From Streptococcus suis YS161 (GTDB lineage Bacteria > Bacillota > Bacilli > Lactobacillales > Streptococcaceae): a DNA stretch of 43,109 nt. Of the stretch, positions 7,376-16,668 are shown piece after piece (position 1 is the first letter of the stretch; every line of letters begins with the position of its first letter). The stretch spans positions 1 through 43,109 of the forward strand of contig NZ_ASCA01000012.1 of assembly GCF_002760245.1 (NCBI RefSeq). The letters are read 5' to 3'. The position numbers and the translations under genes are program-made. The notes beneath the pieces are model-generated. The model was not told the DNA's origin, made no database searches, and saw nothing but the letters and a program-made list of their open reading frames with translations.

Positions 7376-7603
7376 TCAACAATCTACTAACTTTATCGAA
7401 TTACGACGGATTTCAAGCAAAACGATATTTTTATCTAGAAATCCTAGTAAGGTAGCTAGGAAAGTCGCAGAGCAGCGATTCCCACACCTTAAATAGTGCG
7501 AGATTACGACGCTCTAAGGTTGAAAACGACATTTTTTCAACTCTAAACCTAGTGATGTGAGACCTATTTCTAGATACTTTCAGTATCAGAAACAGGTCTC
7601 ACA
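7376..7603 (-). other. pheS-to-acetyltransferase intergenic region with large hairpin
   Basis: This 228-nt gap has no supported gene. It holds a 23-bp interrupted stem at 7554-7605 (12 perfect pairs, then 5, then 6, 3-nt loop) that starts in the pheS stop codon and has no U-tract. A second hairpin, GTTGAAAA/TTTTTCAAC, lies at about 7519-7541. The nonamer ATTACGACG occurs twice (near 7403 and 7503). The spacer is unusually long for a gap inside an operon. Confidence 0.6.
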
Positions 7604-8647
7604 TCAAAACTGCTCCGAGAATCGTACATCGCCTTGATAGAATCCACGAATATCGTTGATACCGTAACGGAGCATGGCAATACGTTCTTGACCAAGGCCG
7701 AAGGCAAATCCAGAGTACTTGTTTGAGTCAATGCCACTCATTTCTAATACTTGCGGGTGGACCATGCCGGCACCAAGGATTTCAATCCAGCCTGTTTTCT
7801 TACATACGTTACAGCCGTCACCACCGCACTTGAAGCAGGAAACATCCACCTCAACAGAAGGCTCAGTGAATGGGAAGTATGATGGACGCAGGCGAATCTG
7901 ACGCTCTTCACCAAACATCTTTTTGATAATCATTTCCAAAGTTCCTTTGAGATCGCCCATGGATACATTTTCACCGACAACCAAGCCTTCAATCTGGTGG
8001 AACTGGTGGCTGTGTGTCGCATCGTCCGTATCACGACGGAAAACACGTCCTGGTGAAATCATCTTCAAGGCACCTTTAGAAAAATCATGCTGGTCCATAG
8101 TCCGTGCTTGAACAGGCGACGTATGGGTCCGCATAAGGATTTCTTCTGTGATGTAGAAGGTATCTTGCATATCACGGGCTGGATGATCTTTAGGCAAATT
8201 CATCCGCTCAAAGTTGTAGTAGTCTTTTTCCACTTCAAATCCGTCAACGATTTGGAAGCCCATGCCCAAGAAAATATCTTCGATTTCCTCAGAAGTTTGG
8301 GTCAAGATATGGCGTTTTCCGACCTTGACCTGACGACCTGGCAAGGTCACATCAATGGTTTCTGATGCTAATTGTTGTTGAATTTTCGCTGCCGCAACCT
8401 TCTGAGCTGTTTCTTCAAAGGCAGCCGTCAGCACATCACGTACTTCATTGACTTGCTTACCAACGATTGGTTTCATTTCGTTAGATAGGTCTTTCAAGCC
8501 TTTCAACAAGTCCGTCAAGGACCCTTTTTTACCCAAAACCGCAACACGCAGGTCCTGTAGTTCTTTTTCGCCTTGATGCTGGATTTCTTTTAACTTTTCA
8601 AGTGTCGTTTGGCGCAAATCGGCCAACTGTTGTTCAATGTTTGACAT
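7604..8647 (-). CDS. pheS: Phenylalanine--tRNA ligase alpha subunit
   Basis: The catalytic alpha chain of cytosolic PheRS, 347 aa, full length. It has the N-terminal coiled coil (about 1-90), then the class II synthetase core: motif 2 near the stretch [16 protein letters not shown] followed by the [13 protein letters not shown] segment, and motif 3 [14 protein letters not shown] near the C-terminus. A four-cysteine zinc-like segment, [14 protein letters not shown], lies in the core. I took ATG 8647 (MSNIEQQL) because a GGAGG site precedes it; the longer frame from 8671 would read back into the T-box terminator. It is first gene of the pheS-GNAT-pheT operon. Confidence 0.97.
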   Translation of the reverse strand: MSNIEQQLADLRQTTLEKLKEIQHQGEKELQDLRVAVLGKKGSLTDLLKGLKDLSNEMKPIVGKQVNEVRDVLTAAFEETAQKVAAAKIQQQLASETIDVTLPGRQVKVGKRHILTQTSEEIEDIFLGMGFQIVDGFEVEKDYYNFERMNLPKDHPARDMQDTFYITEEILMRTHTSPVQARTMDQHDFSKGALKMISPGRVFRRDTDDATHSHQFHQIEGLVVGENVSMGDLKGTLEMIIKKMFGEERQIRLRPSYFPFTEPSVEVDVSCFKCGGDGCNVCKKTGWIEILGAGMVHPQVLEMSGIDSNKYSGFAFGLGQERIAMLRYGINDIRGFYQGDVRFSEQF

Positions 8648-8667
8648 AATTCCTCCAATAAAAAAAC

Positions 8668-8854
8668 GCATGACACCACTCGTATCGGAGCGTTGTCACG
8701 CGGTACCATCCGTTTTCATCTGCTAGGCAGACCTTGTTTCTAAGTCCTTGTGTAAGTGAATTCGACCAACTTTCACTGATTGAGCTTGCAGTCACGGCTC
8801 AACTCCCTGGGCAGTTTCCATAGGTGTACTAGTCTCACAGACTTCTATTCAATT
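8668..8854 (-). ncRNA. T-box leader controlling pheS
   Basis: On the minus strand the leader carries the T-box core GGATGGTACCGCG (about 8698-8710), which pairs with the acceptor end of uncharged tRNA. It is directly followed by a GC-rich hairpin (CGCGTGACA...TGTCATGCG) and seven Ts ending near 8665: the intrinsic terminator competing with the antiterminator. A TTC triplet in GAATTCAC (8758-8760) is a candidate phenylalanine specifier, consistent with the downstream gene, although I did not fold Stem I in full. Confidence 0.88.
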
Positions 8855-8860
8855 AAGAAT

Positions 8861-8889
8861 ATTCTATCAAAAAGAAGAAAGTTTGGCAA
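8861..8889 (-). promoter_or_regulatory. Promoter of the pheS operon
   Basis: TTGCCA (8884-8889) and TAGAAT (8861-8866) are separated by exactly 17 bp on the minus strand, placing the transcript start near 8854, just before the T-box leader. Confidence 0.8.
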
Positions 8890-8902
8890 GAAATCTTCCT
8901 AG

Positions 8903-8936
8903 AAAACTCCCTCTATCTAGGATAGAAAAGAGTTTA
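8903..8936 (-). terminator. Probable terminator after the second GH3 gene
   Basis: On the minus strand AAACTC pairs with GAGTTTT (stem arms near 8930-8935 and 8903-8909) with an internal CTATC-CTA-GATAG hairpin. The U-tract is short, so efficiency is uncertain. It separates the uronate locus from the pheS promoter. Confidence 0.45.
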
Positions 8937-8939
8937 GTT

Positions 8940-10664
8940 TTATAGTTTTGCCTGCCATTTATTGGCCCAAACATTCTCATTTGGCACACCAAAGAATGCA
9001 TCTTTCCCTTCTAATTTATCAAGGAGGGATTCGATAGTATTTTTATTATGATGATAGGCATTGATAGCAGTTTTGACCATGGTAACATCGTGAAGGTGAG
9101 TTGTATAGTTTAGTGAAACGAAAATGGTTGGAACTTCATGTACATACCAAGGAACTTCATTGGACATGGCTGTTTTCCACTGGATGCGGTAATTATTCTG
9201 CGCTCCATATCCAATGACATTGGCAACCGTTAAAGCTAAATCAACTTCTTCTCGGTATTGCAGCGTTTTTCCTTTGATTCGAGTCGTACCATCATTGACG
9301 GTCACTTCATAACCACGCGCTTCCAAGGCAGCTTTAAGGTTATCAACCACTTCGGTACTTGCCGCCATAATCCCTTCTTTTTCACCTTCTAGGTAATACA
9401 AACGGATTCTGCGATGGGTTTCTGGACTGATTGGAAGATTTTTCTGTGTATCTTTCAACAGCGTAATTGCTTTATCTGCTGCTTCACGTTGCCAAGCCAA
9501 GTGTTCTTCACAGCCGATAATAGCTAATTCATCAGCTGATTTTAGTAAGGTTCCTTCCGCTTGCTTGATATGCAGATTGAGTTTGGCTTTCAGACCTAAA
9601 ATGCGACGGAGAGCATCATGAAGTCTTTCCTCAGTAATCACTCCCTTGCGATAGCCATTGAGCATAAATTCAAAATCTTCTTCCAAGTTATTGAAGAATA
9701 AGAACATATCGCAACCTGCAGCAATGGCTGCTGGTACGTAGTCTTCACGGCGCATCGCTGCTGTCATCCCCAACATGTGGCTGGCATCGGTAATGACCAA
9801 GCCATTGAATTCCAGTTTTTCTTTCAATAAATCTTGAATCAATTCAGGAGCCAGTGTTGCAGGTAAAATGTCTTCGTCCTTCAAATTCGGGTTCAATGTT
9901 TGTTGATAGTAAGGCAAGGCAATATGACCCGCCATAATCATCTCAACGCCAGCGTCAATATGATGACGATAGACACGACCAAAACTCTTGTCCCATTCTT
10001 CTGGAGAGAGCTCATTGACACCGAGGACTAGATGCTGATCACGTTCTTCTGTACCATCTCCTGGGAAATGCTTGATGCATTGAATAACATCTCTTTCAGC
10101 AGTCAATCCTTCTAGATAGGCACTGGTATAGGCAATAACATCATCCGCATTTGTGCCGTAGGCTCTGGTATTGACAATCGTATTGCGCCAGTTCTGAACA
10201 ATGTCCACGCAAGGATCAAAGTTGACATTTACACCTAATGCAGTCTCCTCGCGCGCAGATACGAGACCTGCTAGGTAGGGAATACGAGGATCCCGACTGG
10301 CTTCCGATTGAGCACCTGAGGAAATATAGGTTCCGCCTTTCACAGCCCCATCTCCACCTGAGTCACAGTTCGCTGCAACCAAGAGAGGTACTTTTGAATA
10401 GCTTTGCAACTCGTTAATCAGTCCTTGTACCTGTTCTGGACTGCCATTCATATAACGAGCACCACCTATGTGGTATCGGTTTATCAATTCCTGATTACTC
10501 AGATTATTTCCACTAAAGGCATCTCCTCCAAAGAAGAATAGATTGACAAACAATTGACCGATTTTTTCTTCATCAGTCAGATGAGCCAAGGTATTTTCTA
10601 CCCAAGCAATCTGCTCATCATTCAAACAATAGGGTTTCTTCCGCAAATCAACCAATCTAGGCAT
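8940..10664 (-). CDS. GH3 glycoside hydrolase (beta-N-acetylhexosaminidase-like), downstream copy
   Basis: A 574-aa glycoside hydrolase family 3 enzyme. The TIM-barrel half (about 1-370) shows KHFPGDG followed by ERDQH, the spaced Asp-x-His pair that serves as acid/base in NagZ-type N-acetylglucosaminidases, and the nucleophile aspartate in VITDASHMLGM. The C-terminal half (about 385-574) is an alpha/beta domain. There is no signal peptide, so it acts in the cytoplasm on imported saccharides, plausibly N-acetylhexosamine next to uronic acid. GGAGG precedes the ATG at 10664. It is a paralogue of the gene just upstream, 10 nt away, with the same start LVDLRKKPY. Exact substrate is unknown. Confidence 0.85.
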   Translation of the reverse strand: MPRLVDLRKKPYCLNDEQIAWVENTLAHLTDEEKIGQLFVNLFFFGGDAFSGNNLSNQELINRYHIGGARYMNGSPEQVQGLINELQSYSKVPLLVAANCDSGGDGAVKGGTYISSGAQSEASRDPRIPYLAGLVSAREETALGVNVNFDPCVDIVQNWRNTIVNTRAYGTNADDVIAYTSAYLEGLTAERDVIQCIKHFPGDGTEERDQHLVLGVNELSPEEWDKSFGRVYRHHIDAGVEMIMAGHIALPYYQQTLNPNLKDEDILPATLAPELIQDLLKEKLEFNGLVITDASHMLGMTAAMRREDYVPAAIAAGCDMFLFFNNLEEDFEFMLNGYRKGVITEERLHDALRRILGLKAKLNLHIKQAEGTLLKSADELAIIGCEEHLAWQREAADKAITLLKDTQKNLPISPETHRRIRLYYLEGEKEGIMAASTEVVDNLKAALEARGYEVTVNDGTTRIKGKTLQYREEVDLALTVANVIGYGAQNNYRIQWKTAMSNEVPWYVHEVPTIFVSLNYTTHLHDVTMVKTAINAYHHNKNTIESLLDKLEGKDAFFGVPNENVWANKWQAKL

Positions 10665-10674
10665 TATTTCCTCC

Positions 10675-12465
10675 TTATTTTCCTCGCCAAATACGTGTAT
10701 CTAGCAAACCACAGTAGGCATCAACAGGCGATACTCCTGTAAAGTCTGACTCTCCTGCTAGTTTAGCAACCAAGGCTTCTAAAGTGACAGGCAAGCCATC
10801 GTAAGCATTGATATAAGTTGCAACCTGTGGCATATCTGCAAGTGCAAATGGGTGCTGAACAGAGACAACAATGGTTGGAATTTCGTGAACATAGAAAGGC
10901 TGGTCTGGCGTTCCCTTGGCAGCTGGCCAAATAATCCGCTGAGTTGTCCCTCCTGAGTTGACATCGACTAAATTGATAATCAAATCGTAGTGTTCTGTGA
11001 TTTCGGCAATAGGACGTTTGGAAGCATAGACATTTGCAATCGCTGCTGGTCTTTCTTCTTCTGGCAATTTGGCAATCCGTGCTTCTGTATTTTCCCAGAT
11101 AGATACTTGGTGACCTCGAGCTTCTAATAGTTCTTTCAGCGTATCGGCTGCTCTCTTCTTGCCAGCATTGATCATGGCACCAAAACCACCCTTATAGCCA
11201 TCTACTTCTACCAACAAAATACGTTTGTAGCGTTCTGGATTGACAGGGAAAATTCCTTCTTGTTTGGCTTTTACCAAGGTAATCGCCTTATCAGCTACTT
11301 CGTTGGCAAGCTGTTTTGCCTCGTCTCTACCAATCAAAGCCAGCGCTTCTTCTTTTGGCAACATGATTTCCTGACGACGACCTTCAAACAAGTGAAGACC
11401 GAGTTTAGCTTTCAAGCCCAAGGTACGACGAAGGGCATCATGGAGGCGTTCCTCAGAAAGCAGACCATTTTCCAATCCTTCTTTCATCCATTGCAAATCT
11501 TCTTCTGGATCATTGAAGAAAAGGAACAGATCACATCCTGCCTCAATAGCTGTAGGCAATAGCTCACGACGTGGCATAGAGGCAGTCATACCGATCATGT
11601 GACTGGCATCCGTTACAATGGCACCATTGTAACCTAACTCTCCACGAAGCAATTCATCCAAGAGGGTTTTATTCAGCGAAGCTGGCAACATGTCATCCAA
11701 TTCACGTTCTGGATGCATTTCTTTCTCAACATTTGGCAAATGAATGTGTCCCGCCATAATACCTGGAAGACCTGCGTCAGCCATCTCACCGTAAATCCGT
11801 CCAAATGTTTCCATCCATTCAGACTTGGTCATGGGATTCGAAGCAAAAGAGAGATGATGGTCACGTTCATCAATACCATCGCCTGGGAAATGCTTAGCAA
11901 ACGGCACAATGCCGTGTTCCATAATGCCACGCATGTATTCTTTAGATAATTCAATGACTTGGTCTACGTTAGCTCCCCAAGTTCGGTTTGCAATGATTGG
12001 ATTGCGCCAATTACGGCTTAGGTCCATAATTGGTGCAAAGGAGGCATTGCATCCTACCGCAGCTGCTTCAAGTCCTGCAACTTTCCCCATTTCATAAGCA
12101 TAGCGGGGATCGGCTGTCGCAGCAATCTTGATTTCATCCCCAATTTTCGTTCCATCCGTAACAGCGCCATTCCCACCAGATTCGGTATTAGCTGCAATCA
12201 AAAGGGGAATCTTAGACTTGGTCTGCAAAATATAGTTTTGCTCCCAAATATCTGCAGCTGGTCCAGGATTGTAGCGAACAGCAGCAATCTTATAATCATT
12301 TAGGACTCCTGTTAGATATTCTTCTGTTCGCTGACTACCCATGTTGACAAAGAGATGACCGATTTTTTCATCCAAGGTCATCTGAGCAATGGTTTCTTCA
12401 ATCCAAGAAATAGCCTCTTCGTCAAGGTTGTAAGGTTTCTTCCGTAAATCTACTAAATGTGTCAT
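10675..12465 (-). CDS. GH3 glycoside hydrolase (beta-N-acetylhexosaminidase-like), upstream copy
   Basis: A 596-aa GH3 enzyme and tandem paralogue of the next gene. It carries KHFPGDG then ERDHH (Asp-x-His dyad) and the nucleophile motif IVTDASHMIGM, plus the shared ALRRTLGLKAKLGLHL linker before the C-terminal domain. No signal peptide. The start is ATG 12465 (MTHLVDLRKK) with GGAGG 7 nt upstream; the in-frame TTG at 12477 would put the ribosome binding site inside the gene. A strong terminator lies between this gene and the HAD gene, so expression may depend on read-through or differ from the uronate genes. It probably trims beta-linked aminosugar residues. Confidence 0.86.
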   Translation of the reverse strand: MTHLVDLRKKPYNLDEEAISWIEETIAQMTLDEKIGHLFVNMGSQRTEEYLTGVLNDYKIAAVRYNPGPAADIWEQNYILQTKSKIPLLIAANTESGGNGAVTDGTKIGDEIKIAATADPRYAYEMGKVAGLEAAAVGCNASFAPIMDLSRNWRNPIIANRTWGANVDQVIELSKEYMRGIMEHGIVPFAKHFPGDGIDERDHHLSFASNPMTKSEWMETFGRIYGEMADAGLPGIMAGHIHLPNVEKEMHPERELDDMLPASLNKTLLDELLRGELGYNGAIVTDASHMIGMTASMPRRELLPTAIEAGCDLFLFFNDPEEDLQWMKEGLENGLLSEERLHDALRRTLGLKAKLGLHLFEGRRQEIMLPKEEALALIGRDEAKQLANEVADKAITLVKAKQEGIFPVNPERYKRILLVEVDGYKGGFGAMINAGKKRAADTLKELLEARGHQVSIWENTEARIAKLPEEERPAAIANVYASKRPIAEITEHYDLIINLVDVNSGGTTQRIIWPAAKGTPDQPFYVHEIPTIVVSVQHPFALADMPQVATYINAYDGLPVTLEALVAKLAGESDFTGVSPVDAYCGLLDTRIWRGK

Positions 12466-12474
12466 ATTTGCCTC

Positions 12475-12505
12475 CAAAAAAGCTAGAGGACATAGCGCCT
12501 CTAGC
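12475..12505 (-). terminator. Internal terminator between the HAD gene and the GH3 pair
   Basis: On the minus strand GCTAGAGG/CCTCTAGC (arms 12498-12505 and 12482-12489) with an 8-nt loop is followed by seven Ts (12475-12481), which run straight into the GGAGG of the GH3 gene. It should reduce transcription of the GH3 pair relative to the upstream genes. Confidence 0.8.
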
Positions 12506-12511
12506 CCTTCT

Positions 12512-13312
12512 CTAGTCGTCTAAATTATTCCAAAATGCCTGTGTCAATTCTGTTTCTTTCTCACCTGTGAATACTTGATGAGCAAATTCATCTGCAATCG
12601 TTTCTGTCAAATCTGTCCAAGATTGCATCTCTCGTCCTACTAAAATAGGATAGAAATGGACACCGTTCAATTCCGCCGCCTTCAAATCACCAGGCGAGTC
12701 ACCAATCATCATAATCTTATCAGGACAATACCCTTCCTCTATTAACAGTTTGATGACATCTTCTTTCTTACCACGGTCTTGACAGTACAATTCTGTAACA
12801 TAGTCCATCAAACCTTGGTCTGTCCACTCTTCTTCTACTGCTTCCTTATTAGCAGAAGAAACCACGTAGACTTTTCCTAACTGGCTCAATTTTTCCAAGC
12901 CCTTGTGAACGCCGATGAAGGCTAAAACAGGACCGCTATACTGTTTAATGGCTTGATTGACTTGAGTGGACCATTTTAAGGCTAATTCCAAGTCTTTTGA
13001 CGACTGCTCCTCTATCAATCTTTCCAGAGAAGCATTTGACAAAGAATCCGTTGTAGCAACCCAATTTTTCAAGTTGTCTATACCAGTCACACCTGCAAAT
13101 TCTAGGCCTTTAACTAAGCCTACAAGACGGTTAATGCCACGTTCTCGCGAGTAGAGATTGACTCGATTCCATTCAGCTAAAAACGATTCTTTATCTTTGA
13201 CATCAAAAACATCTGCAGCCAAGGGGCCGAAAAAAAGTTTATGTTTGTAGGTCATGGTGTCCATGGCGCAGCCATCAGAGTCCACACAAAATACGTATTC
13301 CATCTTCATCAT
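12512..13312 (-). CDS. HAD-superfamily hydrolase of the uronate operon
   Basis: A 266-aa haloacid dehalogenase-type protein. Motif I is DSDG (nucleophile and acid/base aspartates, with glycine at the next position), motif II is the serine in VVSSANK, and motif III/IV is GDSPGD preceded by a lysine in the KKEDVI segment. A helical cap lies between about residues 20 and 125. It is likely a cytosolic phosphatase, perhaps for a sugar phosphate formed in the pathway; the substrate is not known. Its ATG overlaps the uxuB stop (TAATG), implying coupled translation. Alternative starts 1 or 3 codons downstream are possible. Confidence 0.82.
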   Translation of the reverse strand: MMKMEYVFCVDSDGCAMDTMTYKHKLFFGPLAADVFDVKDKESFLAEWNRVNLYSRERGINRLVGLVKGLEFAGVTGIDNLKNWVATTDSLSNASLERLIEEQSSKDLELALKWSTQVNQAIKQYSGPVLAFIGVHKGLEKLSQLGKVYVVSSANKEAVEEEWTDQGLMDYVTELYCQDRGKKEDVIKLLIEEGYCPDKIMMIGDSPGDLKAAELNGVHFYPILVGREMQSWTDLTETIADEFAHQVFTGEKETELTQAFWNNLDD

Positions 13313-14151
13313 TAGACTCCTGAATAGGCTGAGAAGCCACCGTCAATCGGTAAAACAACACCGTTGACAAAACTTGACAAATTCTCATCCGCCAAGAAGA
13401 AGACTCCTCCGACCAACTCTTCGGCTTCACCAAAGCGTCCCATCGGTGTATTGGTCAAAATCTTGTTGGCACGTGCGGTCGGTTGACCTGACTCGTCAAA
13501 TAGCAAGCCACGGTTTTGGTTGGTTACCAAAAATCCTGGAGCAATCGCATTACAGCGGATACCAACTTTTGAAAAATGGACTGCTAACCATTGGGTAAAA
13601 TTACTAATGGCAGCCTTGGCACCTGAATAGGCTGGAATTTTTGTCAAAGGAGTAAAGGCGTTCATGCTGGAAATATTGATAATATTTGCTCCCGAGCGAC
13701 CAATCATATCCTGTGCAAAAACCTGTGTTGGCAATAAGGTTCCCAAATAGTTCAAATTGAACACAAAGTTGATACCTGCTTCATCCAAGTCGAAGAAAGT
13801 TTTGGTATCAGCTGGCAATCCAATCTCATGGAATTCATTGTCCGTTGTCGCTTTGGGATTATTGCCTCCAGCACCATTGATTAATATATCTACAGGACCA
13901 AAATCTGCTAGGACTTGCTGGCGAACTTCTTCCAAATTCTCCTTAGAAAGAACGTTAGATTTATAGGCTTTCGCAACGCCTCCTGTTGCTGCAATCTCAT
14001 CAACGAAGACCTGAGCCGCAGCCTCATTCAAGTCCAAAAGCGCAACCTTTGCACCTGCCTTAGCAAATTCTTTTGCTAAATAGCCACAAAGAACGCCTCC
14101 TGCACCTGTAATAACAACAACCTTATCCTTAAACTCAATAACACGTGACAT
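13312..14151 (-). CDS. uxuB: SDR-type D-mannonate oxidoreductase (fructuronate reductase)
   Basis: A 279-aa short-chain dehydrogenase that should interconvert fructuronate and mannonate with NAD(P)H. The Rossmann motif is TGAGGVLCG, NGAGG follows, and the catalytic serine plus the YSGAK tyrosine/lysine pair are present (INISSMN, then PAYSGAKAA). The order kdgA-uxaC-uxuA-uxuB and resemblance to the Bacillus YjmF/UxuB-type SDR support the role. I start at ATG 14151 (MSRVIEF), 1 nt after the uxuA stop, with AAGGAGAG inside the end of uxuA; the open frame further upstream simply runs antiparallel to nothing useful inside uxuA and has no site. Confidence 0.88.
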   Translation of the reverse strand: MSRVIEFKDKVVVITGAGGVLCGYLAKEFAKAGAKVALLDLNEAAAQVFVDEIAATGGVAKAYKSNVLSKENLEEVRQQVLADFGPVDILINGAGGNNPKATTDNEFHEIGLPADTKTFFDLDEAGINFVFNLNYLGTLLPTQVFAQDMIGRSGANIINISSMNAFTPLTKIPAYSGAKAAISNFTQWLAVHFSKVGIRCNAIAPGFLVTNQNRGLLFDESGQPTARANKILTNTPMGRFGEAEELVGGVFFLADENLSSFVNGVVLPIDGGFSAYSGV

Positions 14152-14152
14152 A

Positions 14153-15253
14153 TTAGCTCTCCTTATTTCCAACTGTTTTGACTGTAATTCCAAAATCTGG
14201 TGTCTTGCCTGCTGCTCGCATATTGGCTTCATAGAGACCGTTAAAGTAGGTTGCCCCAAGGGCTCGGTCATACAGACCATAACCAGGTGTCTTGGTCTGG
14301 TCTCCCCAGATACGACGACCGTGGTCTGGACGCAAGGCACCAGTCCAGTCATAGTCTACCAATAATTTAACAACAGCGTTCATGTCGATGTCACCAGCCT
14401 GTGACAAATGTGCAGTTTCTTGGAAGCCCCAAGCACCTGCTGTCACATTGCGCGTATGCATAAAATTGATGCGATTGCGTTTGAGAGCATATTCTGTCAT
14501 GGCAAGGACATCATTTTTCGGATCAGAAGCATAGGATCCGACACACATGGTAATTCCATTGTGCTCTGAATCATAGAGATTCAAAAATCGTTCAACGGCT
14601 TCTTGACCTGTGATGATTCGCGGTAAACCAAAGATTCCGTAGGGCGGATCATCAGGATGAATGGCCATTTTGACGCCAGCCTCCTCAGCCGTTGGCATAA
14701 TCGCTTTGATAAAATACTCCAAATTCGCCCATAAATCTTCTTCGGAAATATTCTGACGATAATTTTCGATAATAGCCTTCATTTCTTCCTTGGAATAGGA
14801 TGAATCCCAACCTGGTAAGTTCAAATCATCCGCCACAGGATCAACACCTGCTAAATCAGATTTAAGGAAAGCTAAAGAGGTCGATCCATCTGGAAGTGGG
14901 TGATGCAAGTCTGAACGGGTCCAGTCAAACACAGGCATGAAATTGTAGCATACAACTGGAATACCTGCAGCCCCGACATTACGGATGGAAGTTTTATAGT
15001 TTTCGATTAACGCATCACGATTTGGCTTCCCTTGTTTGATGTCTTCATGGACAGGAATGGATTCAATAACAGTAATTTCAAGTCCTGCCTCTTCTACCAT
15101 TTTTTTCAGCTCTAGAATATTTTCAAGGGGCCAAGCTTGACCAACTGGCACATCATAGACAGCAGTCACAATCCCCTGCATACCAGGAATCGCCTTAATC
15201 TCTTCAAGTGTCACAGGATCCTTTTTCCCATACCATCGAAATGACATTTTCAT
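14153..15253 (-). CDS. uxuA: Mannonate dehydratase
   Basis: A 366-aa TIM-barrel metalloenzyme that dehydrates D-mannonate to 2-keto-3-deoxy-D-gluconate. It begins MSFRWYG within the first codons and contains metal-site segments MAIHPDDPPYGIFGLPRI, FMHTRNV and RPDHGRRIWG. S. suis mannonate dehydratase has been structurally characterised, as I recall, and this sequence fits that type. Both ATG 15253 and the third codon are possible starts; GGAG sits 8 nt before the first. It is third in the kdgA operon, 13 nt after uxaC. Confidence 0.94.
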   Translation of the reverse strand: MKMSFRWYGKKDPVTLEEIKAIPGMQGIVTAVYDVPVGQAWPLENILELKKMVEEAGLEITVIESIPVHEDIKQGKPNRDALIENYKTSIRNVGAAGIPVVCYNFMPVFDWTRSDLHHPLPDGSTSLAFLKSDLAGVDPVADDLNLPGWDSSYSKEEMKAIIENYRQNISEEDLWANLEYFIKAIMPTAEEAGVKMAIHPDDPPYGIFGLPRIITGQEAVERFLNLYDSEHNGITMCVGSYASDPKNDVLAMTEYALKRNRINFMHTRNVTAGAWGFQETAHLSQAGDIDMNAVVKLLVDYDWTGALRPDHGRRIWGDQTKTPGYGLYDRALGATYFNGLYEANMRAAGKTPDFGITVKTVGNKES

Positions 15254-15266
15254 GATTTACTCTCCT

Positions 15267-16667
15267 TTATTGTTCAAAAAATTCTTTGGCATTGTAATAG
15301 GATATGGCTTCTACAAACCGCCCTAAACGATTGTAATCTTCAGGCACTTCTTCATCAACAATCCATTGGCCGACATAAGTCGCTAAAATGCGTCTGAAAT
15401 AATCATGCCGTTGATAAGATAAAAAGCTACGCGAATCGGTCAACATACCAACAAAATTAGCAAGCATACCCTGTTCTGCATAAGCATTCATCTGGTCAAT
15501 CATACCCAACTTGGTGTCATTGAACCACCAACCAGCACCAAATTGTAGCTGGCTACGAAGCCCTTCCTCATTGGACTGGAAATTCGCCAGAGTATTGGCT
15601 AGAGCAATGTTGTAACTTGGATTGAGATTGTACCAAATCATTTTTGGAAGGGCATTTTCCTTGACCAAGTTATCTAACAAACGATTCAAATTCACAGTCA
15701 GATATGTCTGGTCTCCAATCGAATCCGCGCCTACATCTGCTCCAAGCTTTTCAAACAGTCCTGTATGGTTGTTCCGTAAGGCACCAAAGTGAACTTGTGT
15801 CACAAAGCCATGTTTCTTGTACAGTCGGCACAATTCTCTAAAGATAGCAGTCTGCCATTTATTGATACTGGATTGGCCAGCCTCTTTACCTGCAAGTCTT
15901 GCTAGTAAAATATCATCAAGCTCTTCAAGGCTTGCTTCTTCGTATGAAATAGCCGTAAAACTGATGTCACTTGCTCGGCAACCGTGTTGAGCAAAATAGG
16001 AAACGCGCTGACCAAGTGCCTCTACAAAACTTGCAAAGTCTCTTACTGCTACCCCTGTTACTTCTTCCAAGCGTTTAATAAATGAATTGAAATTTCGATG
16101 TTCTATAAAGGCTTCATCTGGACGGAAAGTTGGTGCTACTACAGTATCTATAGTCGTGTCCTCTGCCAAACGCTTATGCCACTCTAGTGTATCTAGTGGA
16201 TGGTCAGTTGTTCCAATAAAGGTCACCCTAGCATCCGCAATCAGTTTCCGTGGACTAACTTGATGTTCTTGCAAATAGGTATTGAGCTGATGATAGAGTC
16301 GCTCCGCATTTTCTTCTGTCAACAATTCATCAATACCAAAAACTTGTTGCAATTCCAAATGACTCCAATGATAGAGAGGATTTCCGAAAGCCTGTTCCAA
16401 GGTTCTTGCCCAAGCCTTAAACTTATCTAGTTTACTTGCTGAACCTGTAATTTCTTCTTCTGAAATACCATTAGCCCGCATCAAACGCCACTTATAATGG
16501 TCACCCCCCAGCCATAGATCAACAACATCTTCATAAACCTTATCTTCAAAAATTTCCTTAGGATCCAAGTGGCAATGGAAATCATAGATAGGAAGCTCTG
16601 CTATTTTCCCGTAAAGCTCCTTAGCAGGCTCATTTTTTAGCATAAAGTTTTTATCATTAAAACTCAT
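15267..16667 (-). CDS. uxaC: Uronate (glucuronate) isomerase
   Basis: A 466-aa amidohydrolase-superfamily enzyme converting D-glucuronate to D-fructuronate (and galacturonate to tagaturonate). The N-terminal metal motif YDFHCHLDP is clear; [19 protein letters not shown] and the late [17 protein letters not shown] segment are typical. The start is ATG 16667 (MSFNDKNF) with GGAGG 9 nt before it, rather than the upstream in-frame ATG at 16691 that lies inside kdgA. It begins 1 nt after the kdgA stop, so the two are coupled. Confidence 0.95.
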   Translation of the reverse strand: MSFNDKNFMLKNEPAKELYGKIAELPIYDFHCHLDPKEIFEDKVYEDVVDLWLGGDHYKWRLMRANGISEEEITGSASKLDKFKAWARTLEQAFGNPLYHWSHLELQQVFGIDELLTEENAERLYHQLNTYLQEHQVSPRKLIADARVTFIGTTDHPLDTLEWHKRLAEDTTIDTVVAPTFRPDEAFIEHRNFNSFIKRLEEVTGVAVRDFASFVEALGQRVSYFAQHGCRASDISFTAISYEEASLEELDDILLARLAGKEAGQSSINKWQTAIFRELCRLYKKHGFVTQVHFGALRNNHTGLFEKLGADVGADSIGDQTYLTVNLNRLLDNLVKENALPKMIWYNLNPSYNIALANTLANFQSNEEGLRSQLQFGAGWWFNDTKLGMIDQMNAYAEQGMLANFVGMLTDSRSFLSYQRHDYFRRILATYVGQWIVDEEVPEDYNRLGRFVEAISYYNAKEFFEQ

Positions 16668-16668
16668 T

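Noticed and set aside
7376..7603. Small RNA gene between pheS and the acetyltransferase
   Set aside because: Hairpins are present, but no convincing promoter or terminator pair was found, so I list it only as a structured intergenic region.
13312..14352. Long N-terminal extension of the SDR gene back into uxuA
   Set aside because: The extra 67 residues overlap uxuA out of frame and resemble no SDR; the Rossmann fold starts right after the ATG at 14151, which has a good ribosome binding site.
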